A DNA stretch of 64,000 nucleotides from Dankookia rubra (lineage in GTDB: Bacteria; Pseudomonadota; Alphaproteobacteria; Acetobacterales; Acetobacteraceae). The DNA lies in assembly GCF_004355005.1 (NCBI RefSeq), contig NZ_SMSJ01000004.1, positions 124,001-188,000 on the forward strand, written 5' to 3'. Positions 17,640 through 26,347 of this stretch are shown here, piece by piece. The translations under genes and the position numbers were made by a program. Numbering within the stretch: position 1 is the first letter of the stretch; every line of letters begins with the position of its first letter. The notes under the pieces were generated by a model that was given only the letters and a program-made list of their open reading frames with translations, made no database searches and was not told the origin of the DNA.

Positions 17640-18429
17640 CCGGGGCCTGGCTCAGCGGCTGCAGCAGCAGCCGGCCGAACCGCTGTTCCGCCGGGGTGCG
17701 CCAACCTTCGACGCCGATCACCACCGCCTCCCCGGCCGCCGGCGCGGCGCGGTAGCTGCCGAACAGACGGTCCCACCAGGGCAGGCAGAAGCCGTAGCAG
17801 CTATCGGTCTCCGCCCTCACCTCGGAATGGTGGGTCCGGTGCATGTCGGGCGTCACCAGCACCAGGCGCAGCGCGGCCTCCATGCGCGGCGACAGGGCGA
17901 TGGCGGCATGGTTGAACATGGCCGTCGCGTTCAACAGGACCTCGAAGCCCAGCACCGCCAGCGGCGGGGCGCCCAGCGCGGCCACGGCCGCCATCTTCAC
18001 CCCCATCGAGACCAGGATCTCGACCGGGTGGAAGCGCAGCGCGCTGGTCGCGTCGAGTTCCGGGTCGGCATGATGCACCCGGTGCAACCGCCAGAGCAGC
18101 GGCACCGCATGGGTCACTCGGTGCTGCCAGTAGATCAGCAGGTCGAGCAGCAGGATGGCCAGCGGGACCGCAAGCCAGGCCGGGATGCCGACCGCGGGAA
18201 CGAGGCCGAACCCGCGCGCTTCGGCCCAGGCCGCCGCGCCGACCGCCGCGGCCGGCGCCACCGCCCGCACCAGCAGCGTCCCGGCAAAGGCAAGGCCGAT
18301 ATTACCCGGCCAGCGCCGTGGGCCGAGCGGCCTCGGGCGGCCCCAGGGCAGCAGCCACTCCAGCGCCAGCAGTGTCAGCAGGACGCCGAGGAATACGCCG
18401 AGGCGGATGGCAGGCGCTTGCTCCAGCAT
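17584..18429 (-). CDS. Sterol desaturase / fatty acid hydroxylase family protein
   Basis: 281 residues from ATG 18429; an upstream in-frame GTG-rich extension to 18498 would overlap the next gene. The three histidine clusters of membrane di-iron hydroxylases are visible: HRVTH, HRVHH and, near the C-terminus, HRTHH, with FNHAAI between. Four hydrophobic segments place it in the inner membrane. Members hydroxylate or desaturate lipids; the substrate is unknown. Its 3' end overlaps the converging small membrane gene by 56 bases. Confidence 0.85.
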   Translation of the reverse strand: MLEQAPAIRLGVFLGVLLTLLALEWLLPWGRPRPLGPRRWPGNIGLAFAGTLLVRAVAPAAAVGAAAWAEARGFGLVPAVGIPAWLAVPLAILLLDLLIYWQHRVTHAVPLLWRLHRVHHADPELDATSALRFHPVEILVSMGVKMAAVAALGAPPLAVLGFEVLLNATAMFNHAAIALSPRMEAALRLVLVTPDMHRTHHSEVRAETDSCYGFCLPWWDRLFGSYRAAPAAGEAVVIGVEGWRTPAEQRFGRLLLQPLSQAPVSSVPTIASAAVPRRSEA

Positions 18430-18472
18430 GACGGCAGGATGGAGCCGCCCCGGCGACGGCGCCAGCCCTAGG

Positions 18473-18691
18473 TCAGATCTTCGCCTGGCGCGGGACATTC
18501 ACCTCGCAGCGCCAGCGGCTGAGGGTGAAGGCCGGGTGCTGCGAGAGCCATTGCGCCGCGACCATTTGGCCCTGGGCGGCGCAGGCCATGACGGAATGGA
18601 TCTCGGTGAGCGGACGCTCCTCCCGGCACTCGGTCGGGGAAGCGGCGAGGCAGACCAGCATGACGAGTTCGATCAAGGGTGGGGGTTCCAT
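18473..18691 (-). CDS. Small conserved Cys-containing protein
   Basis: 72 residues from ATG 18691. The pattern LIELVMLVCLA, then TECREE, then a C-terminal W-x-x-x-HP with a final RWRCEV, resembles a small alphaproteobacterial family I recognise but cannot name. Four Cys are present and the first 15 residues are hydrophobic, so export or membrane association is possible. It lies upstream of the desaturase-family gene in the same direction with a 43-base gap and downstream of the quinoprotein genes, so it may be the tail of that transcript. Confidence 0.6.
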   Translation of the reverse strand: MEPPPLIELVMLVCLAASPTECREERPLTEIHSVMACAAQGQMVAAQWLSQHPAFTLSRWRCEVNVPRQAKI

Positions 18692-18811
18692 CCAGGGGGC
18701 GACAGGCGGATCACACGCATCTCCCCCGTCAGGAGGCATGGCTTCGCGCGCCGTTCGATGCTGCGTAGCACAACGGAGAATTCACGCAAAAGAGATGACA
18801 GCAGCGGAGCG

Positions 18812-19624
18812 TCAACCGGCCCCATTCAGGGTCCAATGGCCTTCGAAGCGGCGGTCGCGGTTGTCGATCGCCAGAACGCGCAACTCACCGCCCGGTCGCC
18901 CGGCCAGGGTGAAGCCGAAGGTCGGATTCTCGGCGATGGAGATGTCGGAGGCGACCTCCAGCACCGGCGCGCCGGCATAGGTCACCCGCAGGCTGCGGAT
19001 GAACTCGGCCGGGATCGACAGGCGCGTCAGCTGGTCCATCTGCAGGCCGGAGGTATTGGGATGGCTGATCGCCACCTGCACCGGCACGGCGCGATCCGGG
19101 CCGGGCGACCCCTCCGGCAAGGTCAGGCGCATGCGCCCCATCCGTTGCCGCGCCGCCTCCAGGTCGCCACCCATGGGGGCGGAACAGCCGCCAGCCGCCT
19201 TGACGAAGCGGGCGGCCTCCAGCAGCCGGGCGTCATCGGTCTCCGCCACCACATGCAGGTTGGTATAGGCGTCTACCCGCACCCGCGTGGTCAGCGCCCG
19301 CAGCGCGCCCGGCTGGCCGGCGCGGACGGTGGCCGCCAGCGGCAACGGGTTCTCGTCGATCACCAGGTGGATGGCGGTGACGCGCGGTGCCAGGTCCGCC
19401 GAGAGGGCGAGGCCGACCGGCACCAGCGCCGCATCCAGCGCCCGCGGCGGGACGCTGAGGTCGAGCGCCGCGCCGGCGGGCTCGACCGGGCGGTCGCCGA
19501 AGATCGCCTGCTTCAGGTCGCGCCAGCGCTCCGCCCGGCGTGGGGTATCCGCCGGCTCGATGCCCTGGGCGCGGGCGATGGCCGGGGCGGCCAGGGCGGC
19601 GAGCAGCAGGGGGCGACGACGCAT
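18812..19624 (-). CDS. Quinoprotein-associated SoxYZ-like carrier protein
   Basis: 270 residues with an N-terminal signal peptide (RRRPLLLAALAAPAIARA). A SoxY-like half with the carrier Cys in KAAGGCSAP near residue 150 is followed by a SoxZ-like half starting near 190. This fused SoxYZ form is known beside PQQ-dependent alcohol dehydrogenases rather than sulfur-oxidation genes, where it is thought to act in periplasmic carriage or electron transfer. The GGC is internal rather than C-terminal, as usual for the fused type. It starts 5 bases after the metallohydrolase stop, in one operon. Confidence 0.82.
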   Translation of the reverse strand: MRRRPLLLAALAAPAIARAQGIEPADTPRRAERWRDLKQAIFGDRPVEPAGAALDLSVPPRALDAALVPVGLALSADLAPRVTAIHLVIDENPLPLAATVRAGQPGALRALTTRVRVDAYTNLHVVAETDDARLLEAARFVKAAGGCSAPMGGDLEAARQRMGRMRLTLPEGSPGPDRAVPVQVAISHPNTSGLQMDQLTRLSIPAEFIRSLRVTYAGAPVLEVASDISIAENPTFGFTLAGRPGGELRVLAIDNRDRRFEGHWTLNGAG

Positions 19625-19629
19625 GGCGG

Positions 19630-20592
19630 CTACTCCCATTCCAGTTCGCGGTAGGCGGCGGTGACGTTACGGCCGTGATAGGCCTCGCCCAGGCGCCAGC
19701 GGGCGGCTTCCTCCGGCGCGACGCGGGCGGGCGCCTCGGCGATGCCGATGCCGGCGGCGATGGCGGCGCGGGTGCCGTCGCGCAATGCCAAAAGGTAGCG
19801 GGTGAGGTCGGCCGCGCCGGCCGGCCAGGGGACGGCAGGCGGGCCATGGCCCGGCACGGCGCGCAGGGCCTCTTTCGCGCGCAATGCCTCGAGCTCGAGC
19901 ATCCAGCCGGACAGGCTGCCGTCGAGCGACGGGATGCGGCGGACGAAGAGCAGGTCGCCCGTCCAGAGCGTGCCCGTTGTGCCGTCCAGCAGGCTGAGGT
20001 CGTGGTCGGTATGGGCCGGCGGGTGCGCCTGCAGCGCCAGCACCCGGCCGCCGAGATCGAGGTCCAGCCGGTCCTGCACCAGCCGGGTCGGCGCCAGCAC
20101 GGCGCTGCCGGCGGCCGCCTCGCCCATCTCGCGCTCCAGCATGCGCCGATAGAATTCGCCACGCTGCGCCAGGGCCGCCGGCAGCCTGGAATGGGTAACA
20201 ACCTCCGCGCCGCAATCGGCGAAGGCCGCGGCGCCCATGGCGTGGTCCGGATGGACATGGGTGAGGACAAGATGGCGGATCGGCAAGGGCGTGACCGCTT
20301 CGATCGCCTGCCGCAGCAGTCGGCCATGCGCCAGGCTGCCGCCAGGGTCGATCACCGCGACCGCGTCGCGGCCAATGACGAAGCCGGTATTGGCCAGGGC
20401 GTCGAGGTTCGCCGCCGAGGCATCCTCATCGAGGCCGGGAAGGACGAAGAGGCCGGGGGCTACCTCGATCGGTCGCGTCGCCGGGGCGGCAGCGGCCAGC
20501 AGGACCGCGCCCAATCCCAGCAGCACGCCGCGGCGGGACGTCGCGGCGGGCCTTGCAGGCGTCAACCGGTCCGGTTCAGACCGCCATGCCAT
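19630..20592 (-). CDS. Quinoprotein relay metallohydrolase, metallo-beta-lactamase fold
   Basis: 320 residues with a Tat-like or signal-anchor leader (SRRGVLLGLGAVLLAAAAP). The zinc-site motif HVHPDHAMG lies near residue 112, with HPPAHTDHD and PGHGPPAV later, matching the metallo-beta-lactamase fold. This family is predicted to join PqqA, the SoxYZ-like carrier and PQQ dehydrogenases as a periplasmic quinoprotein relay component; its reaction is unproven. The stop of pqqA is 25 bases upstream, giving the order pqqA, metallohydrolase, SoxYZ-like carrier. Confidence 0.82.
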   Translation of the reverse strand: MAWRSEPDRLTPARPAATSRRGVLLGLGAVLLAAAAPATRPIEVAPGLFVLPGLDEDASAANLDALANTGFVIGRDAVAVIDPGGSLAHGRLLRQAIEAVTPLPIRHLVLTHVHPDHAMGAAAFADCGAEVVTHSRLPAALAQRGEFYRRMLEREMGEAAAGSAVLAPTRLVQDRLDLDLGGRVLALQAHPPAHTDHDLSLLDGTTGTLWTGDLLFVRRIPSLDGSLSGWMLELEALRAKEALRAVPGHGPPAVPWPAGAADLTRYLLALRDGTRAAIAAGIGIAEAPARVAPEEAARWRLGEAYHGRNVTAAYRELEWE

Positions 20593-20617
20593 CGGGCATG
20601 CCGGTCACCGGACCGCC

Positions 20618-20695
20618 TCAGACCGTCGCGCTGGCGTAGGCGTTGATCTCGAGTCCAAGGCAGATCTCGGTGATGCGGGGGGTCTTCCAGGCCAT
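20618..20695 (-). CDS. pqqA: Coenzyme PQQ precursor peptide PqqA
   Basis: 25 residues, beginning MAWKTPRITEICLGLEIN and ending AYASATV. The conserved Glu16 and Tyr20 in the E-x-x-x-Y pattern are the residues joined by PqqE to make pyrroloquinoline quinone. AAGGAG precedes the ATG at a good distance. The W at position 3 and the EI-x-x-G-x-E core are typical. pqqB, C, D and E are not in this window, so this copy is separate from the biosynthetic operon and sits among PQQ user genes. The gene is below usual gene-finder length limits. Confidence 0.9.
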   Translation of the reverse strand: MAWKTPRITEICLGLEINAYASATV

Positions 20696-20769
20696 CTCGC
20701 TTCTCCTTCTGGACGTGACGGGAACGCGAGACTGGCGGCGCGGGCGCGCATCGATCAAGCCTGGCAGCC

Positions 20770-23514
20770 TCACGTCCGCGTGGGCACCGCCTCTACCCGC
20801 ACGGCGCAGTACTTGAATTCGGGGATCTTGCCGAAGGGGTCGAGCTGCGGGTTGGTCAGCAGGTTAGCCGCCGCCTCGCGATAGGCAAAGGGAACGAAGA
20901 CCAGCCCCTCCGGCAGGGCAGGGTCGGCGCGCGCGGCCAACTCGATCGCGCCGCGCCGGGTCTCCAGCCGCAGCCGCTGGCCGGGAGCGAGGCCGCGCCG
21001 CGCCAGTTCGGCCGGCGCGAGGGAGGCGGTCGGCTCCGGCTCCAGCGCGTCCAGCATGCCGGCGCGGCGGGTCATGCTGCCGGTGTGCCAGTGTTCCAGC
21101 TGCCGGCCGGTGGTCAGCACCAGCGGGTAGCGCTCGTCCGGCATCTCGTCCGGGTCGCGCAGCCCGGCGGTGACGAAGCGGGCGCGGCCGCTGGCGGTCG
21201 GGAAACGGTCGCCGAAGACGATCGCCTCGCCGGGCCGGTCCGGGCTGTGGCAGGGATAGGTGACGCTGCCCTCCCGCTCCAGCCGGTCCCAGGTGATGTT
21301 GGCCAACGAGGGCGTCGCCGCCGCCATCTCCGGGAAGACCTCGCGCGGATGGGCATAGTCCCAGGGCAAGCCGAGGCGGTTCGCCATCTCGACGATGATA
21401 TCGAGATCCTGCCGCACGCCCTCCGGCAGCGGCAGCGCGGCGCGGCCCATCTGCACCTGGCGGTTGGTATTGGTGACGGTCCCGTCCTTCTCCGGCCAGG
21501 CGGAAGCCGGCAGCACCACATCGGCCAGCGCCGCCGTCTCGGTCAGGAACAGATCCTGCACCACCAGGTGCTCGAGCTTCGTCAGCGCCGCCCGGGCATG
21601 CGCGACGTCCGGATCCGACATCGCCGGGTTCTCGCCCATGATGTACATGCCGGCGATCTCGCCACGCTCCATCGCCTGCATGATCTCGACCACTGTCAGG
21701 CCCGGGGTTGGGTCGAGCCTGGCGCCCCAGAGGTCTTCAAGATGCGCCCGCGCAGCGTCGTCATCGGTATGGCGGTAGTCGGGGAACATCATCGGGATCA
21801 GCCCGGCGTCCGAGGCGCCCTGGACGTTGTTCTGGCCGCGCAGCGGGTGCAGCCCGGTGCCCGGCCGGCCAACCTGGCCGCAGAGCAGGGCGAGCGCGAT
21901 CAGGCAGCGGGTATTGTCGGTGCCATGCGTCGACTGGCTGATGCCCATGCCCCAGAGGATCATCGCCGTTCGCGCCCGGGCGAACAGCCGGGCGACCCGG
22001 CGGAGCTGCTCCGCCGGCACGCCGCAGAGCGGCGCCATGGCCTCCGGCGTCAGCGCCGCGACATGCTCGCGCAGCGCCGCGAAATCCTCGGTATGCGCCG
22101 CGACGTATTGCCGGTCGTAGAGGCCTTCCTCGATCACCGTATGGAGCATGGCGTTGAGCATCGGCACGTCGCGGCCGGGGGCGAAGCGCACCACCTCCTG
22201 CGCGTGGCGGTCGAGCGCGCTGCCGCGCGGGTCGAGTGTGACGAGCGCTGCGCCGCGCGCCGCCGCCTCCTTCAGGAAGGTGGCGGCGACCGGATGGTTC
22301 TCGGTCGGCCGGGCGCCGATGACGACGATCACCTCCGCCTCCGCCGCCGCCATGAAAGGTGCGGTGACGGCGCCGGAGCCGATGCCTTCCAGCAGCGCGG
22401 CGACCGAGGCGGCGTGGCAGAGCCGGGTGCAGTGGTCGATGTTGTTGGTGCCGAAGCCGGTGCGGACCAGCTTCTGGAACAGGTAGGCCTCCTCGTTCGA
22501 GCCCTTGGCCGAGCCGAAGCCGGCCAGAGCGTTCGGCCCGCTCCGGTCGCGGATGCGGGCGAGGCCGCCGGCCGCCAGCGCCAGCGCCTCCTCCCAATCA
22601 GCCTCGCGGAATTTCGTGCGTGCGAGGCGAGGATCGAGGCAATCCGCCGGATCCTTCGGCGAGATGCGGACCAGCGGCCGCGTCAGGCGGTCCGGATGCG
22701 CCAGGTAGTCGAAGCCAAAGCGGCCCTTGACGCAGAGCCGCCCCTGGTTGGACGGTCCGTCGCGCCCGACCACCTCCTCGATCGCGCCGTCGCGCACGCG
22801 GAAGCCGACCTGGCAGCCGACGCCGCAATAGGGACAGACGCTGGCGATCTCCGTGGCGGGTGCCGCCGCGCGATGCCCTGCCCCGTCCAGCACCGATTTC
22901 GGCAGCAGCGCCCCGGTCGGGCAGGCCTGCACGCATTCGCCGCAGGCGACGCAGGAGGACGCGCCCATCGGGTCGAGCAAGTCGAAGCTGACCGCCACCT
23001 CCATACCCCGCCGCGCCAGGCCGATGACGTCGTTATGCTGCACCTCGCGGCAGGCCCGTTCGCAGAGGCCGCACTGGATGCAGGCGTCGAGTTGCACCGC
23101 CATCGCGGGGTGGGACATGTCTGGCGCAGGTGCATGCGGTTCGGGCGCGAAGCGCGAGCCGCTGAGCCCGAGCCGCTGTGTCCACTGTCCGAAGCCGGCA
23201 GACGCGTCGCGCCCGGCCGCGCCCGGCTGGTCGGCCAGCAGCAGTTCGAAGACCATCCGCCGCGCGCGCTCGGCGCGCTCGGTCGCGGTGCGCACCGCCA
23301 TGCCCTCCCGCGGCTGGCGGATGCAGGATGCCGCGAGCACCCGCTCGCCCTCGATCTCCACCAGGCAGGCGCGGCAATTGCCGTCCGGCCGGTAGCCGGG
23401 CCGCGGGCGGTGGCAGAGATGCGGGATCTCCGTGCCCTCGCGCGTGGCGACCTCCCAGAGGCTTTCGCCCGGCGCGGCCGCGACCTCCCGCCCGTCCAGG
23501 GTGAAGCGGATCAT
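20770..23514 (-). CDS. fdhA: NAD-linked formate dehydrogenase, molybdopterin subunit alpha
   Basis: 914 residues. The N-terminal 2Fe-2S domain has Cys in HLCHRP, GNCRACLVE and ASCIR; two 4Fe-4S clusters follow (CIQCGLCERAC, CVACGECVQACP), then the bis-MGD domain begins at CPYCGVGC near residue 240. Cys366 in HCTRLCHAASVAALLEG is the expected molybdenum ligand, so the enzyme is the Cys type rather than selenocysteine. It oxidises formate to CO2 and passes electrons to the beta subunit and NAD+. The ATG overlaps the beta-subunit stop (ATGA). The FdhD sulfur-transfer factor and the delta subunit are not in the window. Confidence 0.95.
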   Translation of the reverse strand: MIRFTLDGREVAAAPGESLWEVATREGTEIPHLCHRPRPGYRPDGNCRACLVEIEGERVLAASCIRQPREGMAVRTATERAERARRMVFELLLADQPGAAGRDASAGFGQWTQRLGLSGSRFAPEPHAPAPDMSHPAMAVQLDACIQCGLCERACREVQHNDVIGLARRGMEVAVSFDLLDPMGASSCVACGECVQACPTGALLPKSVLDGAGHRAAAPATEIASVCPYCGVGCQVGFRVRDGAIEEVVGRDGPSNQGRLCVKGRFGFDYLAHPDRLTRPLVRISPKDPADCLDPRLARTKFREADWEEALALAAGGLARIRDRSGPNALAGFGSAKGSNEEAYLFQKLVRTGFGTNNIDHCTRLCHAASVAALLEGIGSGAVTAPFMAAAEAEVIVVIGARPTENHPVAATFLKEAAARGAALVTLDPRGSALDRHAQEVVRFAPGRDVPMLNAMLHTVIEEGLYDRQYVAAHTEDFAALREHVAALTPEAMAPLCGVPAEQLRRVARLFARARTAMILWGMGISQSTHGTDNTRCLIALALLCGQVGRPGTGLHPLRGQNNVQGASDAGLIPMMFPDYRHTDDDAARAHLEDLWGARLDPTPGLTVVEIMQAMERGEIAGMYIMGENPAMSDPDVAHARAALTKLEHLVVQDLFLTETAALADVVLPASAWPEKDGTVTNTNRQVQMGRAALPLPEGVRQDLDIIVEMANRLGLPWDYAHPREVFPEMAAATPSLANITWDRLEREGSVTYPCHSPDRPGEAIVFGDRFPTASGRARFVTAGLRDPDEMPDERYPLVLTTGRQLEHWHTGSMTRRAGMLDALEPEPTASLAPAELARRGLAPGQRLRLETRRGAIELAARADPALPEGLVFVPFAYREAAANLLTNPQLDPFGKIPEFKYCAVRVEAVPTRT

Positions 23515-25199
23515 GCGACCGCCTCCGGCATGTGACGCAGCAGCGTGCGCACCGGGTTCATCGCCGCCTGGCCGAGGCCGCAGATTGAACCGTCGGCCAT
23601 CGCAACGGCGAGTTCCTCGAGCAGCGCGCGGTCCCAGCGCGGCGCCTCGAGCAGCGCCGCCGCCTTCGCCGTGCCGACGCGGCAGGGCGTGCACTGGCCG
23701 CAGCTTTCCTCACGGAAGAAGCGCACCAGGTTGCGCGCCGCCCCGGCCAGGTCGTCCTGGTCCGACAGGACCACCACCGCGCCCGAGCCGATGAAGCAGC
23801 CCTGTGCATCGAGCGTGCCGAAATCGAGCGGCAGGTCGGCCAGGCGTTCGGGCAGTATCCCGCCCGAGGCGCCGCCCGGCAGGTAGGCGACGAAGCGATG
23901 GCCGGCCAGCATGCCGCCGGCGAATTCCTCGACCAACTCGCGCGCGGTGACGCCCGCCGGCGCCAGCTTCTCGCCCGGGTTCCGCACCCGGCCGGAGACG
24001 CTGAAGAAGCGCAGACCCTGCCGCCCGCGCCTTCCCATGGCGGCATGCCGCGCCGCGGCCTCCCGGTGCGCCAGCAACTCCGGCAACAGCCAGAGTGTCT
24101 CGACGTTGTGGATCAGGGTTGGGCGGCCGAACAGTCCATGCTCGCCCGGGAAGGGCGGCTTGTGGCGCGGATATCCGCGGCGGCCTTCGAGGCTCTCCAG
24201 CAGCGCCGTCTCCTCCCCGCAAATGTAGGCGCCGGCGCCGCGGCGGAGATGGATCGGCATGCGCGCCAGCCCGGCCTCGGCCAATGCCGCGATCTCGGCT
24301 CCCAGCATGCGGCGCAGATGCGGGTATTCGTCGCGCAGGTAGATCCAGCAGGCCGCGGCGCCGATCGCCTCGGCGGCGATCAGCATGCCTTCCAGCACGC
24401 GGTGCGGCTCGGTCTCCAGGCAGTAGCGGTCCTTGAAGGTGCCGGGCTCGCCTTCGTCCGCATTCACCACCAGATGCCGCGGCCCCGGCTGCGACATGAC
24501 CAGCCGCCACTTGCGCGCGGCGGGGAAGCCGGCCCCGCCGAGGCCCCGCAGCGCCGCTGCCTCAAGGGTCGCCAGCATCTGCCCATGTCCCGCTGGGCCG
24601 TGCTGCTGCGCCAGGCGCAGCGCGGCATAGCCGCCACGCGCCCGGTAGGCCGCCAGCCCCGGCGGCATCGGCAGCACCGGCGGCCCGTCGCGCACCGCGG
24701 CCGCCAGGCGCGCCGGCGTCGCATGCTCCACCAGTTCATGCCCCAGCGCCGCGGCGGGCGCGCGATGGCAGGCTCCCATGCAGGGCGCGGCGACCACGCG
24801 GGCACCGCCGGGCGGCGCGGCACGCAGCGCATCCAGCAGGCGGTGTGCGCCGGCCATGGCGCAGGGTAGGCTTTCGCAGATGCGGATCGTCAGCGGCGGC
24901 GGCGCCGGGGCCGCATCCTCCAGCACCTCGAAATGGTGGTAGAAACTGGCGACCTCGAAGACCTCAACCGGTGCCAGCCGCAGCAGGTCGGCCAGGGCGA
25001 CGAGGTGCCCGGTGCGCAGGCAGCCATGCCGGTCCTGCAAGGCGTGCAGATGCTCGATCAGCAGGTCGCGCCGCAGCGGCAGCGCGCCGATCGCCGCCAG
25101 CACCGCCGCGCGCGCCGCATCCCCGGCGACCCGGCCGCGCGGGCCGGTCCTCGGCCCACGACGTCCCTGCCGCGTTGCCGCGGCATCCCCATCAGCCAT
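23511..25199 (-). CDS. fdhB: Formate dehydrogenase diaphorase subunit, NuoE-NuoF fusion
   Basis: 562 residues from ATG 25199, preceded by GGGAGGAAAGG. Residues about 20-160 are a NuoE-like thioredoxin fold with 2Fe-2S cysteines in CESLPC and CMGAC. The rest is NuoF-like: GLGGAGFPAARKW and NADEGEPGTFKDR bind FMN, GAGAYICGEETALLESLEG binds NADH, and ESCGQCTPCR carries a 4Fe-4S cluster. It transfers electrons from the molybdenum subunit to NAD+. In many bacteria the two halves are separate gamma and beta subunits; here they are fused. Its position between xoxF-associated genes and pqqA ties formate oxidation to methanol oxidation. Confidence 0.93.
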   Translation of the reverse strand: MADGDAAATRQGRRGPRTGPRGRVAGDAARAAVLAAIGALPLRRDLLIEHLHALQDRHGCLRTGHLVALADLLRLAPVEVFEVASFYHHFEVLEDAAPAPPPLTIRICESLPCAMAGAHRLLDALRAAPPGGARVVAAPCMGACHRAPAAALGHELVEHATPARLAAAVRDGPPVLPMPPGLAAYRARGGYAALRLAQQHGPAGHGQMLATLEAAALRGLGGAGFPAARKWRLVMSQPGPRHLVVNADEGEPGTFKDRYCLETEPHRVLEGMLIAAEAIGAAACWIYLRDEYPHLRRMLGAEIAALAEAGLARMPIHLRRGAGAYICGEETALLESLEGRRGYPRHKPPFPGEHGLFGRPTLIHNVETLWLLPELLAHREAAARHAAMGRRGRQGLRFFSVSGRVRNPGEKLAPAGVTARELVEEFAGGMLAGHRFVAYLPGGASGGILPERLADLPLDFGTLDAQGCFIGSGAVVVLSDQDDLAGAARNLVRFFREESCGQCTPCRVGTAKAAALLEAPRWDRALLEELAVAMADGSICGLGQAAMNPVRTLLRHMPEAVA

Positions 25200-25233
25200 T
25201 CCGGCCTTTCCTCCCGCCACGTCCCCGCGCAAC

Positions 25234-25578
25234 TCAGGGGAAGCAGCGCAGTGTTGCCTCCGCTTGTGCCCGACGCAACGCCTCCACCGCCGCGCGGGTC
25301 TGCGGCGGGTCGCGGAATTCGGCGCCGCGTTCACCGAGGTTGCCGGCCTGCATGCGCAGCACCGTGTCCGCGGCCTCGTAGCTGGCGAAGGGCAGTTGCT
25401 CGGCGATGGTGTCGATGCTGCAGGCGCAGCGTTCCAGCGCCAGCCGGGTGTTGCCGTTCGCCGCCATGCAGCCGAGCACGTAGTCGGCCCGGGCCACCGT
25501 CGGATAGCCGTGCGGGTCGTCATGCGCCTGCGCCGGCAGCGTCGCCAGCAGCAGCACCCCGAGCGCCAGCCGCTTCAT
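25234..25578 (-). CDS. Exported four-Cys protein of the xoxF island, unknown
   Basis: 114 residues with a clear signal peptide (LALGVLLLATLPAQA) cleaved near residue 18. The mature part has four Cys, in LGCMAANG, ERCACSID and the terminal RCFP, which would allow two disulfides. I recall similar proteins beside PQQ dehydrogenases but no assigned function. It overlaps the upstream gene by 4 bases and precedes the formate dehydrogenase beta gene by 34 bases, so the four genes form one transcription unit. It probably acts in the periplasm as a partner or assembly factor of the quinoprotein system. Confidence 0.72.
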   Translation of the reverse strand: MKRLALGVLLLATLPAQAHDDPHGYPTVARADYVLGCMAANGNTRLALERCACSIDTIAEQLPFASYEAADTVLRMQAGNLGERGAEFRDPPQTRAAVEALRRAQAEATLRCFP

Positions 25579-26237
25579 AGCGGCACCGCCGCGGCGAAGG
25601 TGATCTCCTCGCGCACCGCGCCCTCCGCCAGTTCGCCGAAGATCGTATGGATCCAGCCCGGGACGGCCTCGGCCAGCACGAAGCGGTAGCGCTGATCCTG
25701 GTAGCGGCCGGCCCGGGGCTCCCCGATGAAGGGGTGCAGCGTGACCTCCGCCGCGTCGATCTCGCGTCCGTCGAAGGCCAGCATCAGGTGCCGCGGCGGC
25801 GCGGCCTCGGCCAGCGCGCGGCGGATGCGGTTGCGGAACCAGTCAGGCGCGCCGCCGGTTGCCGCGCTGAGCTCACGCGAGACGCGGTCGAGCGCGAATA
25901 GCAGCAGCGGATTGCCGCGGAAGCCCCGCGCGGTCGGGTAGCGGATGGCGCGCGGCCCGGTCAGGAACTCCGCCGCCACGTCGCGCCGGCCTGGCTCCTC
26001 CCCCGCCCGCACCGCGAGCCGGATCGTGTCGTGCACCGGTGCCTGCCCCGCCGCCGCCCGCAGGAAGTCATAGTCCAGCCGGACCGGTGGATCGAGCGCC
26101 GCGAGATGCGGCGTCTCGAACAGCAGCACCTGTGCCCCTGACAAGGCCGGGGACAGTGCCGGCGCCGGCTCGGCCGCAAGCGGCAGCGGCAGCGGCAGCG
26201 CGCCGAGCAGCGCGATCAATCCGCGTCGCTTGGTCAT
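25575..26237 (-). CDS. Exported quinoprotein-island protein, unknown
   Basis: 220 residues starting at 26237 after GGAAGGGAG. A signal peptide (LIALLGALPLPLPLAAEP) is followed by a soluble region rich in Arg and aromatic residues, with stretches YDFLRAAAG, GPRAIRYPTARGFRGNPLLL and ETPHLAALDPP. No catalytic motif was recognised. It is the first gene of the leftward operon and is divergent from xoxF across a 287-base regulatory gap, so it is probably coregulated with the dehydrogenase. The lack of cysteines argues against a cytochrome or iron-sulfur role. Confidence 0.65.
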   Translation of the reverse strand: MTKRRGLIALLGALPLPLPLAAEPAPALSPALSGAQVLLFETPHLAALDPPVRLDYDFLRAAAGQAPVHDTIRLAVRAGEEPGRRDVAAEFLTGPRAIRYPTARGFRGNPLLLFALDRVSRELSAATGGAPDWFRNRIRRALAEAAPPRHLMLAFDGREIDAAEVTLHPFIGEPRAGRYQDQRYRFVLAEAVPGWIHTIFGELAEGAVREEITFAAAVPL

Positions 26238-26347
26238 TCGGTTCTCCCTTCCTACCCGCCGCTTCCGCTTGCCGGTATGCCGGACAGAGAATTCGCAGGG
26301 CATGGTCCAGGTTCCAACAGGTCGCGTCCAGCCGCATCGCGGGGTCG

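Noticed and set aside
21085-23535. 816-codon frame opposite fdhA
   Set aside because: Shadow of the formate dehydrogenase gene; His/Arg-rich with no domain.
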